Under the pieces are notes generated by a model that had not been told where the DNA came from, did no database searches, and worked only from the letters and a program-made list of their open reading frames with translations. 64,000 bases of DNA from Hibiscus mutabilis (lineage: Eukaryota; Streptophyta; Magnoliopsida; Malvales; Malvaceae), in NCBI GenBank assembly GCA_019671005.1, contig CM033714.1:60435741-60499740 (forward strand), read 5' to 3'. Position numbers and translations under genes: made by a program. This document shows positions 1 through 11,222 of this stretch, in pieces. Position 1 is the stretch's first letter. Each line of letters starts with the position of its first letter.

Positions 1-70
1 TCAAGTCTACGCAAAGGTAGCAACATTAAAGGATTTAAAAAAGAAACATATTTTAGGAATTGATATATCT

Positions 71-670
71 CTAGGAACTTACATTGAAGTTCCCTAGTGC
101 CACTAGTACTGTCAGTATATTCCAATTCCTCATCACTATCTTGTTGGGTTGGCTGTTGAAGTAAAGAAAGCTTTGAGTATGCAGAACAACAAACTGTTGT
201 CTGATGACTACCCAGAGAAAAGAAATGTTCAGATCTCTTGTAAAGAAATGTCCAACGTGGTAACTCATATTGTGCACTTCCAAAAGTTACATTTACAGAG
301 TCTTTTGTGTCATAGTTTGCAAGGAATGCAACACATGCACCAGACTTTGAACCGAATACATGAGCCTGCAAATCAAAACAATAATAAAAAATAATGAGAA
401 CAAATTCCAAATTGTAATCTGTTAAACTTCCTTAATCTCCTTTGAACAATAATTTTTTTTTACCTCATGGTTACTTCCAGTAGGATCTGCAGAAACTAAA
501 GCTGGTTCACATAATTTGATGGCTCTATGTAAGTCTCTCAGATGTCCCCATTTTGGTTCCCTTAGTAATCCTTGTAAAAGAAAAAAAATTTAGAACCCCA
601 AATTCTTCACCATGAAACAAATGAACCACCATTCTGTATAAACCACCAGTAGAATCCATTGCAGGCGTTT
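71..670 (-). pseudogene. Beta-galactosidase (GH35) fragment, several decayed exons
   Basis: Minus-strand exons encode segments typical of plant beta-galactosidases, cell-wall or apoplastic enzymes that release terminal galactose. The exon at 570-464 begins LLREPKWGHLRDLHRAIK and ends in a SADPTGSNHE-like stretch. It is bounded by an AG acceptor (572-571) and a GT donor (463-462). It joins in frame to an exon starting at 365 (EAHVFGSKSGACVAFLANY), also preceded by AG. Farther upstream (about 590-670) FIQNGGSFV followed by a shifted HGEEFG recalls the family's GGSF..YHGGTNFG region, but the intervening YYM and the DYDAPLDEYG part are missing. Downstream of the LP-W position the frame no longer matches well. 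I read this as a pseudogene or a truncated copy. Its catalytic parts are not in the window, so an intact gene continuing beyond base 1 cannot be fully excluded. Confidence 0.7.
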
Positions 671-1884
671 ATCTGTCACAGTATAAATGAATTACATTTA
701 GGCTTATGTTTCAGACACGAGTGTCGGATACTGATACTGAATGTAATAAAAGTGAAATAAAAGCCTGTAAAACATTTTTATAGAATTAAGCCCGTAAAAA
801 ATAGCTTGTATTTATAACTAACAAAAATAGCTTAAATACATTCCAATAGGCTCCAACAATCACCAATTACAACAACATTTTAAACAAAAATAGCTTAAAA
901 TTATCTGTAATGTTAACCTAAACTTATCAAACTCAAATCAAGGTAACTCATTGAGAATTAAGCATTATATATCAAACAAAAAGTGAAATAGCTCGTAATT
1001 TGACCCAGCTTACATAAATCGTAATCCTTCTCCAATCATTGCTTACAAACACTAGTGACTAGACAACAACGTAGAGTCAATAACGTGAATCTCTCCAAAG
1101 TCCATTATAAATCATTTATAACACAATTTGCTCAAAAATCAAAGTCCAAGTCTACAATCCATGAAGAAATTCTATCAATAAAAGATCATGGACTTCAACA
1201 ACGTTCTCAAAGCTAACATAAATTACTTAGCAACCAGCCAACAAATTCCTCGATTTACCAAGCCAAATTATGGTCAATTTAAGATAACATAAATTTTGTG
1301 TTAATAAATCAAAAATTAAGGTGGGTTTCTTTTTCACACTGGGTAAATCCCGGGAGGAATAAGAAAATGTTGAGAAACCTAGATGAACAAAATTTTCAAT
1401 TCCAAAACCATATAAAATAAGTGTGAAGAAGAGATGAGACTTCAAAACCTTTCAAATCCCTAAAAACACTATTGGAAGTTTCAAACCACACAAATAATGC
1501 CTTGACCGAGAGGCATACAACAAAAGAATTTCAGCAAATCCAACCATATAAATTACAGCTCTATTATTCCTTAAGGCAAAGACCAAAGCCAACAGACGCA
1601 CCCAAGTCTTGACTGACAGACACACTCAGCATCGGAAGCAAAACAAAGAGAAATAATATCAAAAAGAATGAGAGAGGGAGAAAATGAAGAACCCTAGCCG
1701 CCGTAAAAAATGGTGCTTGAATAGCTATGGCGGCGGAGCAACAAGCAGCAACGGCTACTGAGTGGTCGGGGGAGGGAGCGTCGGTGGGAGAAGAGAATGA
1801 GTTAGGGTTTGAAACTTTAATTTGGGGGATGAGTGGTGTGTGGCGAACGAATGTTGGGAAAAATGAAGTCAAGGGTTTATTTGC
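671..1884. other. No recognisable gene
   Basis: AT-rich sequence without a domain I recognise. A 102-codon minus-strand frame at 1564-1872 (start MTSFFPTF, Ser/Pro-rich, then a hydrophobic stretch) lies in sequence that looks like a plant 5' leader (gctagggttcttcattttct on the minus strand). It has no visible family signature. It could be the leader or first exon of the decayed beta-galactosidase-side gene, or chance. Confidence 0.4.
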
Positions 1885-2065
1885 TTAAGGTCGCGACTTT
1901 AGACACCTTTTGTGGCGTTTTGGCTTCCCAAATGCTGCAATGTATCATTCTTTAGCGGCATTTATTCTAGAAACACTGCAATTGTTGTCGTTTGGTGGCG
2001 TTTTTCTTACAAACGCCGCAATATGTAAAGAATTAGCGGCATTTACTCCAAAACAAGTCACTAAA
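1885..2065 (+). repeat. Tandem GC-rich hairpin units (GGCGTTT...AAACGCCGC type)
   Basis: Four or so related units of about 35-50 bases follow one another. Each has a form of GGCGTTT or GGCATTT, a short spacer, and AAACGCCGCAA or AAATGCTGCAA, so each can fold back on itself. The array is bounded on the left by tcgcgac. It directly precedes the inverted terminal segment at 2095. No coding potential is evident. Confidence 0.5.
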
Positions 2066-2094
2066 AGTGCTGTTATATATAAAGCTTGGTGTTG

Positions 2095-2375
2095 TGAATC
2101 TCCAAACTCTAACCATCGCTCAAACCCTAATTTTCAAATTTCCCCAAATTGAGAACCCTAATTCCAAAATGAAAACCATAATTCCCAATTTAGAACCCTA
2201 ATTCTCAAATTAAAATCATAATTTCGTACTGGTACACTGTTTTCATACTGGTACACTGTTTAATGAGTATCAATACGCTGTTTAATGAGTACCAATACTA
2301 GATGCGTACGGATTCTGAAATATATCACTGGAAATTATTTCCAAAGGCGTACCAATACTCTACGTTGAACCTTTT
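2095..2375 (+). repeat. Left inverted terminal segment of the Mutator-like element
   Basis: Begins near tctccaaactctaacc and runs through the aaaccctaattttcaaattt block. It then enters a cluster of gtactggtac and gtaccaatac motifs and a tatttccaaaggcgtacc-like end. The same order, reverse-complemented, occurs at 43160-43405. Identity by eye is high in the first 80 bases and lower in the motif cluster. Confidence 0.6.
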
Positions 2376-2489
2376 TCTTGTACTTGCTATGAGTATAAAA
2401 TTAATTTATTCTTTTTAAATATATGGAGGCTTAGATCTTATCTTTTAAACTAGTTGATAGATCTAAATTTAACTCCTTCAAAACAAGTT

Positions 2490-4660
2490 AAGATGATGAA
2501 GTGTAAACGTCATATCAACATGAATTCAGAGAAGACAAACAACAAGGTGCATTCATTATAATTAACTGAAATTTTAATAGTAGTGTTGAATTTCTTTTTG
2601 TCATTATATTTTATTTAAGATTAATGTTCAATTTTTTATTTATTTTATGTACATATAGGAAAAAGATAAAGTTGTACATGAGGAAAAGATAAGAACTCCT
2701 TATCATAGTGATCACAAGTTCGAGACATTCATTCATACGTCGCAAAATATTGAAAAGGAATTTGTTAAAATGAATGGCCAATTTGAAAAATTAAATGACC
2801 AATTTGAAAAATTAGTGACCATATTAACACCGAGTAATATTAAAGGTTCAATACAAGATGGTGATTCATTAAAAGGGGAAGGTATACATAGTCGATCATT
2901 AAAGGAAGATGTTTTAAATAATAGATCAGAAGAGACTAGTTTGCATAGCGCCTAAAATGTCGAAAGATATGACATCGAAAAAAAGAGAGTGTGAGATGTT
3001 CGATTGCACGTTCTAATTACAAAAATGGCGCCTAAAATGTCAAACAGTCCTAAGGCTTCTTCAAAGAGTAAAGACTCTTAACATAAAAAGAGTGTGAGAT
3101 GTTCGACTGCATGATATGATTTTATTGATGATCCAAAGTCGAAAGATATGCCATCGAAAAAAAGAGCTCAAACTTATAAAGTGAATTCAATGGTATGTAT
3201 AAATCATTCTTTATTGGTTATATTTCATCTTATACTTTTATATTATTTGTTTCTTAAAACTAATTTTTGCTATATGATATGTAGATACATGAAAATTTCT
3301 CAAAATTTAATGATAAAGGAGAAACATTAAAGTTTGAAAGTTATGACAAAAATGAGGTAGTAACATGATGAAAAATATATATTTTTTTAGTAGGGTGAAA
3401 GTTATGACAAAAATGAGATAGTAATATTATAAAAATATTTCATTTGAGTTGAATGTATGATCAATTACTCTTTGATTGTGCATGTTGGAAAAGAAAACAA
3501 GCTTTGTAATTTTGAGAGTGAATCATGATTGCAAGATTTATTCGGAGAAGCTCAAATCAAATGTAAAACAAGAAAGGTGTAAATTATAAACTCATTTTTT
3601 AATATTTACATCTAATGTTATTATTATTATTTTCAAGAGTTATATGTTTTTATGCAGGATAAATATGAGATAGGTGATTTGTTATCAGAAAATTTTAAAG
3701 AAACTAGTACGATAACTAATGCGTACATGCCATATTTGGAGTACCTATCGCCTGAAGAATGGATAATTTTTCTGAATGTTACTACTTGGAAGAACACATC
3801 CAACACTCTTTACATCGCCAAAAATAATATTTTGGATGTTGCCAGTGCTCGTACTGTTTTCCAAGAAAATAGTTATCTGATTGGGTATTATAGATTAAAT
3901 TATTAAATCTTTTACATGATCAATATTTGTTATTTTCTCTGTTATTAATGCAAGTGTTTATATTTTTTTAAATATTTAATAGTTTATCGATCTCTATGTG
4001 TACGATTTGTACTTGAGGCAAAAGCCTATGCCAAAAAAGTTATATTTGCCTCTGTTCTTTTAGGTAAAAGATAATTTATGGGCTAGCGAGCACATTATTT
4101 TTAGTTTATGATTTAATGACATTTTCAAATTTAAGGTTTGTCTCAGAGTATCATTATTGAATATTTCACACATGCTTAAAAGGCGGGAAAAGGCTAACAT
4201 TTTCAAATTTCATCCCCAATAGATAAAAAACTTTATACCTATTGATTGTAGCAATGTTGAACATGTATATTTTATAATTTGTTGTTTGCTTGTATGTAGT
4301 TGATAGTGATTTTTAACTCACAAGATTTAGTATCTATATGTGCCTTTACATGTGAAAAAGGTAAAAATTGGTTTTCATTAGTTTTTGATTTTGTGGAGCG
4401 ACATAATTACGTTTTAGACTCTCTTGGCATCAATGATTTAGTAAGCTCTTTATTCATTTATGGGAACTAATAGAATTAATATAGTTTTTAATTAATCAAT
4501 TTCTTAATTTTGTTGTGACTTATAATAATAGTTGATTAAAGCTCCACTTATGGATGAGTGTCATGATCATTTGGGTAGATTATTTAAAGATGTTGCAAAA
4601 TTTGCAGAATTTGTAAAGGGAGCTGAAATAACATATGACAGTTTGCAATAATTGGCTGAA
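2490..4660 (+). pseudogene. Degenerate coding region inside the left half, possibly Ulp1/C48-protease-like
   Basis: Short open pieces lie at 2770-2955 (starts MNGQFEKLNDQFEKL, a repeated amphipathic stretch), 3652-3906 (contains YLSPEEWIIFLN) and about 4310-4480. The last reads KGKNWFSLVFDFVERHNYVLDSLG, shown here as two parts: KGKNWFSLVFDF and VERHNYVLDSLG. It resembles the HW...DSL segment of SUMO-protease-like (C48) peptidases carried by some plant Mutator-like elements. The expected catalytic His is Asn, and I did not find a clear Cys box. Stops and apparent introns separate the pieces. The family assignment is tentative; it may simply be an unknown element gene. Confidence 0.3.
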
Positions 4661-4866
4661 ATTTCTAGTTAAATCATTTTTTTGTACTTTTGTACTTTAT
4701 AATTTTATCATCCCATGATCAAAAGAAATGAGTGAGATTATATATATGGGGTTTTATTATTTAGGAAGGCAAAAGTAATTGAGTGCCTGCTAGCTCCCAC
4801 CAAGCATATTTTCCCCCACACTAACCTTTCATAATTCATACATTGAGGATCCCACCATTTAAGATT

Positions 4867-5120
4867 GTAAAATTAATATATATTAATTTTGATATAATAA
4901 ATATTTATATTTAAATCATTTTAAATAAATTTATATAAGTATTAAAATAACTCACAACTCTAAATTGAAAAGAGCTAAATGTTCAAATAATATATTTTAA
5001 AGATCAATTTTATCTAAGTTATTTGAAAGCATTTTAAAATGTTTTTACAAGGTTTAAAATACTCAAAAAGCCGATTTGGCCTTTGAACACTGGTACTCAT
5101 TAAACAGCTTACCAGTAGGT
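4867..5120 (+). repeat. LTR-like fragment of an older copia relative
   Basis: Starts TGTAAAATTAATATATAT..TTTTGATATAATAAA, close to the start of the intact copia LTR at 36350 (TGTAAAACATATATTTTATT then TTGATATAAC). At 5031-5095 it shares tttttacaagg..actcaaaaa.ccgatttggcc with 38475-38520 in the same orientation. It is followed by a copy of the accessory-gene region. The 200 bases before it (4661-4866) hold nothing I recognise. Confidence 0.4.
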
Positions 5121-7335
5121 TTGGGCTTCGGGTTATAAATAATCCCTTAAATGCGATTTTCCCGAAATTCCATTTAAACACAAACCTAAGTGTGTCGATT
5201 TCCCTCTTTTCCCCAAAAAATCCTTCTATTTTCACTCAAAATACCACAATCTTCAACGGGTTTTTGCGAAATCATCAAGGATTCATCTCCATCTCATCAA
5301 ATCGTGCATTCTTTCATCGTTTTCTGTTCGATTTGCGTGTTTTGGAGGTATCTTTTCTTCTTTTCGAAATTCTTTGAATACGTTATGTATATAGTTTAAT
5401 TTCGTAAGAATCATCTAGAATAATCTAGGTTTTGTATTTGATTTCTTTTTTTTCTATATGGAAGAACATTTTGAAATATATATATTATATGTATTTTTTT
5501 TAATTTTTAATAAGTTATGTATATAGTTTAATACATTATGGATATAGTTTAATTTCGAACATTTTGAAATTATTTTAGTACTTTATGTATATAGTTTAAT
5601 TTTTTTGCTATATGGAAGAACATTTGGAAATATATTCTAGGTTTTGTATCTAGTTTAATAGGTTATAAGGATATATTTCTGATTTTAATAAGTTACTAGG
5701 TTATATGGAAGAACATTTCGAAATATATAATTTAATAGGTTAATAGGTTTTGTATCTAGTTTAATAGGTTAATAGGAAGAACATTTCGAAATATATTTGT
5801 TTAATAGGTTTTCTAGATGGATGTATTTCTATTTTTTTCTGTTCATATACTTCTTTAATATTCACTGTAATTTTGTATATATATATATATTTTTTATATC
5901 ATGTGGACTAAATTTGATGATATTTGGCATACATGTGTATTGTTTTTGCAGGAGTTTGATCATTCTTTAGTGTGTCTAAAGCCTTAAGTTATATCCTTCC
6001 GATTTTTTAAAATGGCACCAAAACTTGCGTCTAAGCGTCGTTGCACAGGTGTACCTTCTGCGAGTCAGCCTCCACCTGAACCTCAATCTATTTTATCGTC
6101 TTCGTTTGACTCATGTTTTAATGAACTTGGAAGACAACCAAAAAGCAAACTTTGATTTTTTCAAAAATTTTACTATTAAGGATGATCGGGTTGTCGATTT
6201 TGATTTTATGTCTTCTCCTGAGTTCAAATTTCCTTACACTCCTCTAATGAGGGAATGGAAATTTGTTCCCATGCTTAAGCTCAATCCCGAATATTTCCCC
6301 ATTTGGTCCGAATTTTCTATTCCAATGCTCGCTGTATTCTTGATGACACGGGTAAAATTGTTATTGCCATTGAGTCTTATCTCATGGGGAAGACCTTTGC
6401 ACTAGACACCGAAATCATTGTCACCCATCTAGATCTAGAAAATACGGGTTTTGATGATGATGATCAGCCTATTCCCAAATCTTCAGCCCCGGCTTTGTTA
6501 CTACCTTAAACGCCCATGACCGCTTTCTCAATCTTATTGTCACTTAATGGTTTTGACCATCTGGTGGTAAGTACTCTTCCATTAGGGGCGTCGATGCTTG
6601 GTGGGTACAATGCTTTCACACTGGACGTCACATCAACCTTGCTTAGATCATTTTTGCTGATCTAGTTTATATCATCAACAACCGTCGCACCTCTATGGTC
6701 ACCTTCTTTTACTACAGTTGCATCCTTAGCCATATCTTTCTTAAGGATGACATAAATTGCTTTATAGATATTCCTTTCCCGTTAGGTAATAAGATTGATG
6801 CTTCATCTCTTAGGAGGGCTCATTTCGATCTCATCAACGGTGAATGAATTCCTCGTGCTCCACGGGTGGCTCCAACACCTCGAGTGGCTCGTTAGCCAAT
6901 TGCTACAACAATTCAGGGAGATGTCTCTTTGGCATCATTTTCGGAGTTGATCACTCAGATGGAGGGTCGTCTTATGTGTCACTTAGATTTAGTTGATGAG
7001 CGACATGAGATCTTGGAGTATTCGGTTCAACTTCTTTATGAGGATGATGATGATGGTGGCGACGATGCACCGGAGGCTTGGTTTCATTTCATTTCATATC
7101 ATGCACTTCATCTAGACTTATCTTTTATGGTTATGTTTTGCTAAATACTTTGCACTTATATTGGTTTATGTTTCTTTATTTTGTTGTTGCTATGCCACTT
7201 TGGATTGGTTATGCTTTATGATTTATTTTGGATATTATTGCTTATGCTTTATGGATATGTTTTATCGTGCTTCAGATTGGTTTCTATTTATTCCTGTTTA
7301 TCATTGTTTTAATCTAACAAAAAGGGGATTAAAAT
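5121..7335 (+). pseudogene. Broken copy 1 of the copia-borne accessory gene
   Basis: Matches in layout the region 33711-36240 of the intact copia: a leader (5121-5350), an AT-rich intron ending in ttttgcag at about 5952, then a start at about 6012 (MAPKLASKRRCTG). The coding part continues through a frameshift near 6130 and another near 6330. The diagnostic segment FYSNARC...AIESYLMGK occurs at about 6305-6390. Farther on are stops, a stretch reading MEGRLMCHLDLVDERHE, and an Asp/Glu-rich tail (EDDDDGGDDAPEAW, about 7038-7080). It ends in a polypurine-like aaaaagggg at 7318-7326, as does the copy next to the copia 3' LTR. The fold resembles what databases call putative plant transposon proteins; its function is unknown. 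Confidence 0.55.
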
Positions 7336-7623
7336 TTTGAAAAATTCTACAATAGGCGACACACACCGTTATACACTACTAATGCTATACACCACAATGT
7401 TTAATTCAATGTTTAAAAAATCTATCAATTTGCTTCTAATTTAAATATAATTCTATAATTGAATTCAATTTAATAATCAATATTTAAAAATTCTATCAAT
7501 TTAATCTAAAAAACATATCAATTTGCTACTAATAGTCAAATATTTACGTTTTACACATATTATTATCGTTATCAAGCAACAACCCACTTATCTCTGTTGA
7601 GTTCTTCATCAACTTGTTGCTGG
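7336..7623. other. No recognisable gene
   Basis: AT-rich sequence between the accessory-gene remnant and the hAT-like MITE. Its last 8 bases (gttgctgg) match the bases after the MITE's right end (gctactgg) at 6 of 8 positions and probably are its old target duplication. Confidence 0.4.
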
Positions 7624-7922
7624 TAGGGGTGTTCAAAATTATCCGACTCGACTGACCCGACTCGATTACCCGACGACCCGATACAAAATAGGCGGGTATT
7701 TTTAAGATTTTATTTTTTATTCAGCCAGGTACTTGGCCCGGTAATTTTCCCGATTACACGGGTCGGGCTTGGGCCGAAATTTTTCCCTTATCGGGTATCC
7801 GAACCGACCCGACACTTTTAATAAATATTTTTTATATTTTAAATTATACGTTTATTTTAGGTTTGTAATACTCCAAAACTAAACTCAAGTCCCTAAGTCC
7901 TTTCAATGTTTGTATTATATAC
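7624..7922. mobile_element. Left half of a hAT-like MITE split by the copia
   Basis: Starts TAGGGGTGTTCAAAA, the inverse of the right end TGAACACCCCTA at 37976-37987. The body is rich in gacccgac/cccgacc runs, as in widespread plant MITEs of this type. The copia LTR begins immediately after it at 7923. Flanks gttgctgg and gctactgg resemble an 8-bp duplication, which points to hAT. Confidence 0.65.
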
Positions 7923-9135
7923 TATAAAACCTATATTTGATTTTGATATAACAAAGAGTTTAAGAACCAATTTGTAAAATTGGATAAATTTTAAAGTATT
8001 CAAAAGTCTCACAAAATGACGATGATTTGAACCTAAAATTGTTTCTAAGTTAAAAACTTAAAACCCCAAAAGTTCCTAAGTGTTTTCATACTCAAATAAC
8101 TAAAAATGCCCAGGCATATCGATACGCTTCTGAGCGTTTCGATACGAATTTTGACTACTAGAATTTTAATCACAAAAACGTACCGATACGGTTGTCCCTG
8201 TATTGATACGACCTTCATCTGGGTTTGTGGTCTTGGTTACGAGTATCGATACAGACTTCACCGTATCGATACAGGGTGTTGAGATTTTCAAATTTTTGCA
8301 TTTAATTTTATTATCGTTGCCTTGTCAGTTATTGAAATCACCAATCTTTAAATTTTAGTTAACCCGTATCGATACGCCCCTTAGGCATACTGATGCATTT
8401 TTCACTAGACTTTTTCCTCAGATTCCAGTGAGCAAAAACTGTACCGATACGGCTTATCCATATCGATATGCCCCCGCTTTTACACTATGCTTGATTCGAT
8501 ACGCCTTAAAGCGTATCGATACGCCTTTATACAACGGCTCTTTGTTCTTTTGACAGGTACCGATACGTATATTCGTGTACCGATACGGTTGGTCACCAAA
8601 CAATATTTATTGTTGGAAAAATGGTCTCCAGAGACTCTATTGATGTTCTCAACCACCCAAACGGTTAGAAATCAATGAGGGGATATAAAATCAAGTCTCC
8701 AAAGCTTCAACAACAAGAAGTCAACAAGTCTAAAGCATTTAAGCAAAATTCCAACTTGTGTTGAGCAAATTTGTAATTCTTTATTTAAGTTGGGTTGAGT
8801 GTACTTGTATTTAGGCAAATCATTTACCTTTGAGAGGTTTTCATTAGTTTTGCAATCTTCTTGTAAAAGAAAGTGAGTTTGATCAAGCTTTGGATAGAAA
8901 GCTTTGATCTTTGTAACAGTTTCCTCCTAAGCCTAGAAAAGGGGAAAAATTTCTTAGTAAAGTTGCTTGAAATCCTTAGTGGGGAGCTAAGGTAGTGGAT
9001 GTAGAGCTTGTTAGAAGCTTGAACCACTATAAATTCCTTGTGTCACATTTTTCATTTATCCTTTTGCTTCCCTTCAATTTTTCAATTGCCAATTCACCCC
9101 TCTTTGCCAAACCGAGTTGATTAATCATCCCAATA
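7923..9135 (+). repeat. Copia 5' LTR
   Basis: Direct copy of 36350-37577. The start here is TATAAAAC instead of TGTAAAAC and the end is CCCAATA instead of CCCAACA, both explained by point changes. Contains a dense cluster of gtatcgatacg and gtaccgatacg motifs at about 8105-8600. A TATAAAA box at 8684-8690 fits the transcription start region. Sequence around 9000-9110 (agaagcttgaaccac) is shared with the 3' copy. Confidence 0.85.
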
Positions 9136-9137
9136 AT

Positions 9138-9149
9138 TGGTATCATAGC
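9138..9149 (+). other. Copia primer-binding site (tRNA-iMet type)
   Basis: tggtatcatagc lies 2 bases after the 5' LTR. It differs by one base from the TGGTATCAGAGC site that most plant copia elements use to prime from initiator methionine tRNA. Confidence 0.8.
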
Positions 9150-9159
9150 CTAGCTCATT

Positions 9160-9536
9160 TGAGGGATTAACATCCACTTGAGCGTCTACTTCCGGCCACA
9201 ACTTGTACGAGTCTTAATTCGTCACCAAACCATCATATTTCAATGAGGATACTATCCCTATTGGAAGAATTGCACGAAGCTCTTCATCAAATCGAATGAC
9301 TACCTCCAATGAGATGTAGTGGAAGACTGACCTGCCATACTAATGAAGAGAAAAGGTGACCGGTTTGTTCCAAAGTCCAAGCTTGAGATGAACGATGAAA
9401 AACGGAGGTGCTTACAAGTCAATGATAAAGCTATGCACATGCTCTTTTGTGCGCTTGGACCGGACGAGAACTCGAAGATGTCTTCTTGCACGAGTGGAAA
9501 TGAGATATGGGACAAGCTCGAGACCACATATGAAGG
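9160..9536 (+). pseudogene. Copia gag, first part (5' of gypsy A insertion)
   Basis: The conserved reading frame is clear from about 9343: MKRKGDRFVPKSKLEMND, then LFCALGPDE and EIWDKLETTYEG. These are typical of the UBN2-type gag domain of plant copia elements. Before 9343 the same frame contains stops (at about 9262 and 9305). The protein breaks at the codon for TYEG because gypsy A inserted at 9537. The coding sequence resumes at 18198 with TNDVKETKIGLL. Confidence 0.8.
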
Positions 9537-11222
9537 TGTTGATGTAATATTGCATGGCAAAAGATTAGGTATTCAATGTAAATAAGCAAGTAAAAACAAT
9601 GCCAAGAATATGCCTTTTATGTGCAAGTATACATGGTCAACAAATAATGTAGTAGTGAGTTGAGTATCGTCTCCACAAGGATTGCCTAGGAGAATTAATT
9701 GTTACGATTAATACTTGTGAACTAGAAAATAAAAGTGATGGCAATTGATTGAGGGGATGAGTAAAATTAAAGATTTAAATAAATAAAGATGATAAAAAAA
9801 TTGAAGTAAAGTGGAGATTAAAGTAATAAAATGATAACAGTCTGGCAAGCAATGGGTGCAAGAATGATAACAAAGATTTGGCATAGAATGTCTAAATTTT
9901 ATGCTAGCAATGTTAGCTAGTAATAATGTACTGCCTTGGCATTGATTGCCAAGTAGATTCAAATTGGCAAAGCCTCTCTCGATGGTCATTGCCCTAAACA
10001 GACCATGCAAAAACCCTTATATCTCTATAGTGCATGTTTTTTTCGTAAACAGATTTGATTAAGATCCAATCTATATTCCTAAGGGGTATATTTTACCCCC
10101 GAAGTAAGTTCATCTACTTGAACATCTTCTCTCGAAGCATCTCGCCTTAGTACCCAACAACTTGATCGTTGCCACCCAAGTCTGTTAAGATATTGAGGTG
10201 TAATAGGCCAACTATGCCAACTCTCCCTTGGCACAGTATTTAGGAAATAGTAAAGTATGCCAGATAGACCAAACAACGCCAAGGCAATTGAATTTTTAAC
10301 AACTAAACATAAAACACAACAAATAATAGTTTGAAATCATTCTTAAAGACATAAAAGAAATATGAAAATCAACAAAGAACTAAAGCAAGGAAGGAGGTCT
10401 TTCGATGCAGCCCTTCAATGGATTCCTAATGTCTCATGGAATCTTCAAGCCTTTGATATTTTTGTCTCCGATTCTTCCTTCTCCATTGTTGCAAACCGCT
10501 TCTCAAGTTCAAGCCTTCATCTTCTTCATTGTCTTTTTCTCATTCTCCAATTCATTTTCAGTGATGATTGATCTCCTCTTTAAATAGGCTTGTGTAGAAG
10601 CCCTAGGATAAGCCCTTTTGCGTTTGAATTTGAATGCGACAAGGATAAGGCTTGCAATCACTTTATCCTTTGTTTCAAGTGCAAGACTGATCAGGTGATA
10701 AGCTGATCATATGATAAGCTGATAAGGTGATAAGCTAATAAGGTGATGCGTTGATCAGGCTATGGATGACGTCATCATGCCAATGTTGCCTTGTTACACA
10801 AGCTTGGCATGTCCTTGCCAACATAGTTTGGCATGACCTTATCCGCTATTTTTTGGAAGTTGATCCATTTGCAATCTTTTAGGAGCTTGGCCATATCCTA
10901 TTTTTTCGGGGTTCAACAGCCTCTTGGCATGGCATCAAGGTCACTTCTCTACCAACAAGTGCTTGGCACTATCTGGTCCTTCTGTGCCAACAACAATTGG
11001 CATTCTCCCTATCATTCCTTCCTGCGTTGCTTTTCTATGCCAAATACTATGCCAAACCTGCAAAATTGCCAATGAAACAACCTTTTATACTGGCATAGAC
11101 ATAATTCCTAACTCCTTATGTAAATGTATGATTTTATCATCGTAATGCAACTAAATGTACCTAAAAACAAGCAAAAACATTGTAAGATTGGCATTAAAAA
11201 TAATACTTTTTGAGAGGAAACA
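9537..11222 (-). repeat. Gypsy A 3' LTR
   Basis: Starts TGTTGATGTAATATTGCATG and ends GAGGAAACA. It is a direct copy of 16530-18192 with many single-base differences and a few short indels. It is unusually rich in ttggcat and tgccaa words. A minus-strand TATTTAAA at about 10579-10586 is a candidate promoter box. Open frames within it (for example at 9708-10010 and 10833-11075) are by-products of LTR sequence and are repeated in the other LTR. Confidence 0.85.

Noticed and set aside
1564..1872. 102-codon minus-strand frame as a secreted-protein gene
   Set aside because: The hydrophobic stretch is internal and close to the end, and there is no family match. It more likely represents leader DNA or chance.
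9708..11145. Several open frames of 60-100 codons (9708-10010, 10079-10282, 10362-10587, 10833-11145)
   Set aside because: All lie in the gypsy A LTR and have counterparts in the second LTR (16666-18115), with no domain. They are by-products of LTR sequence.
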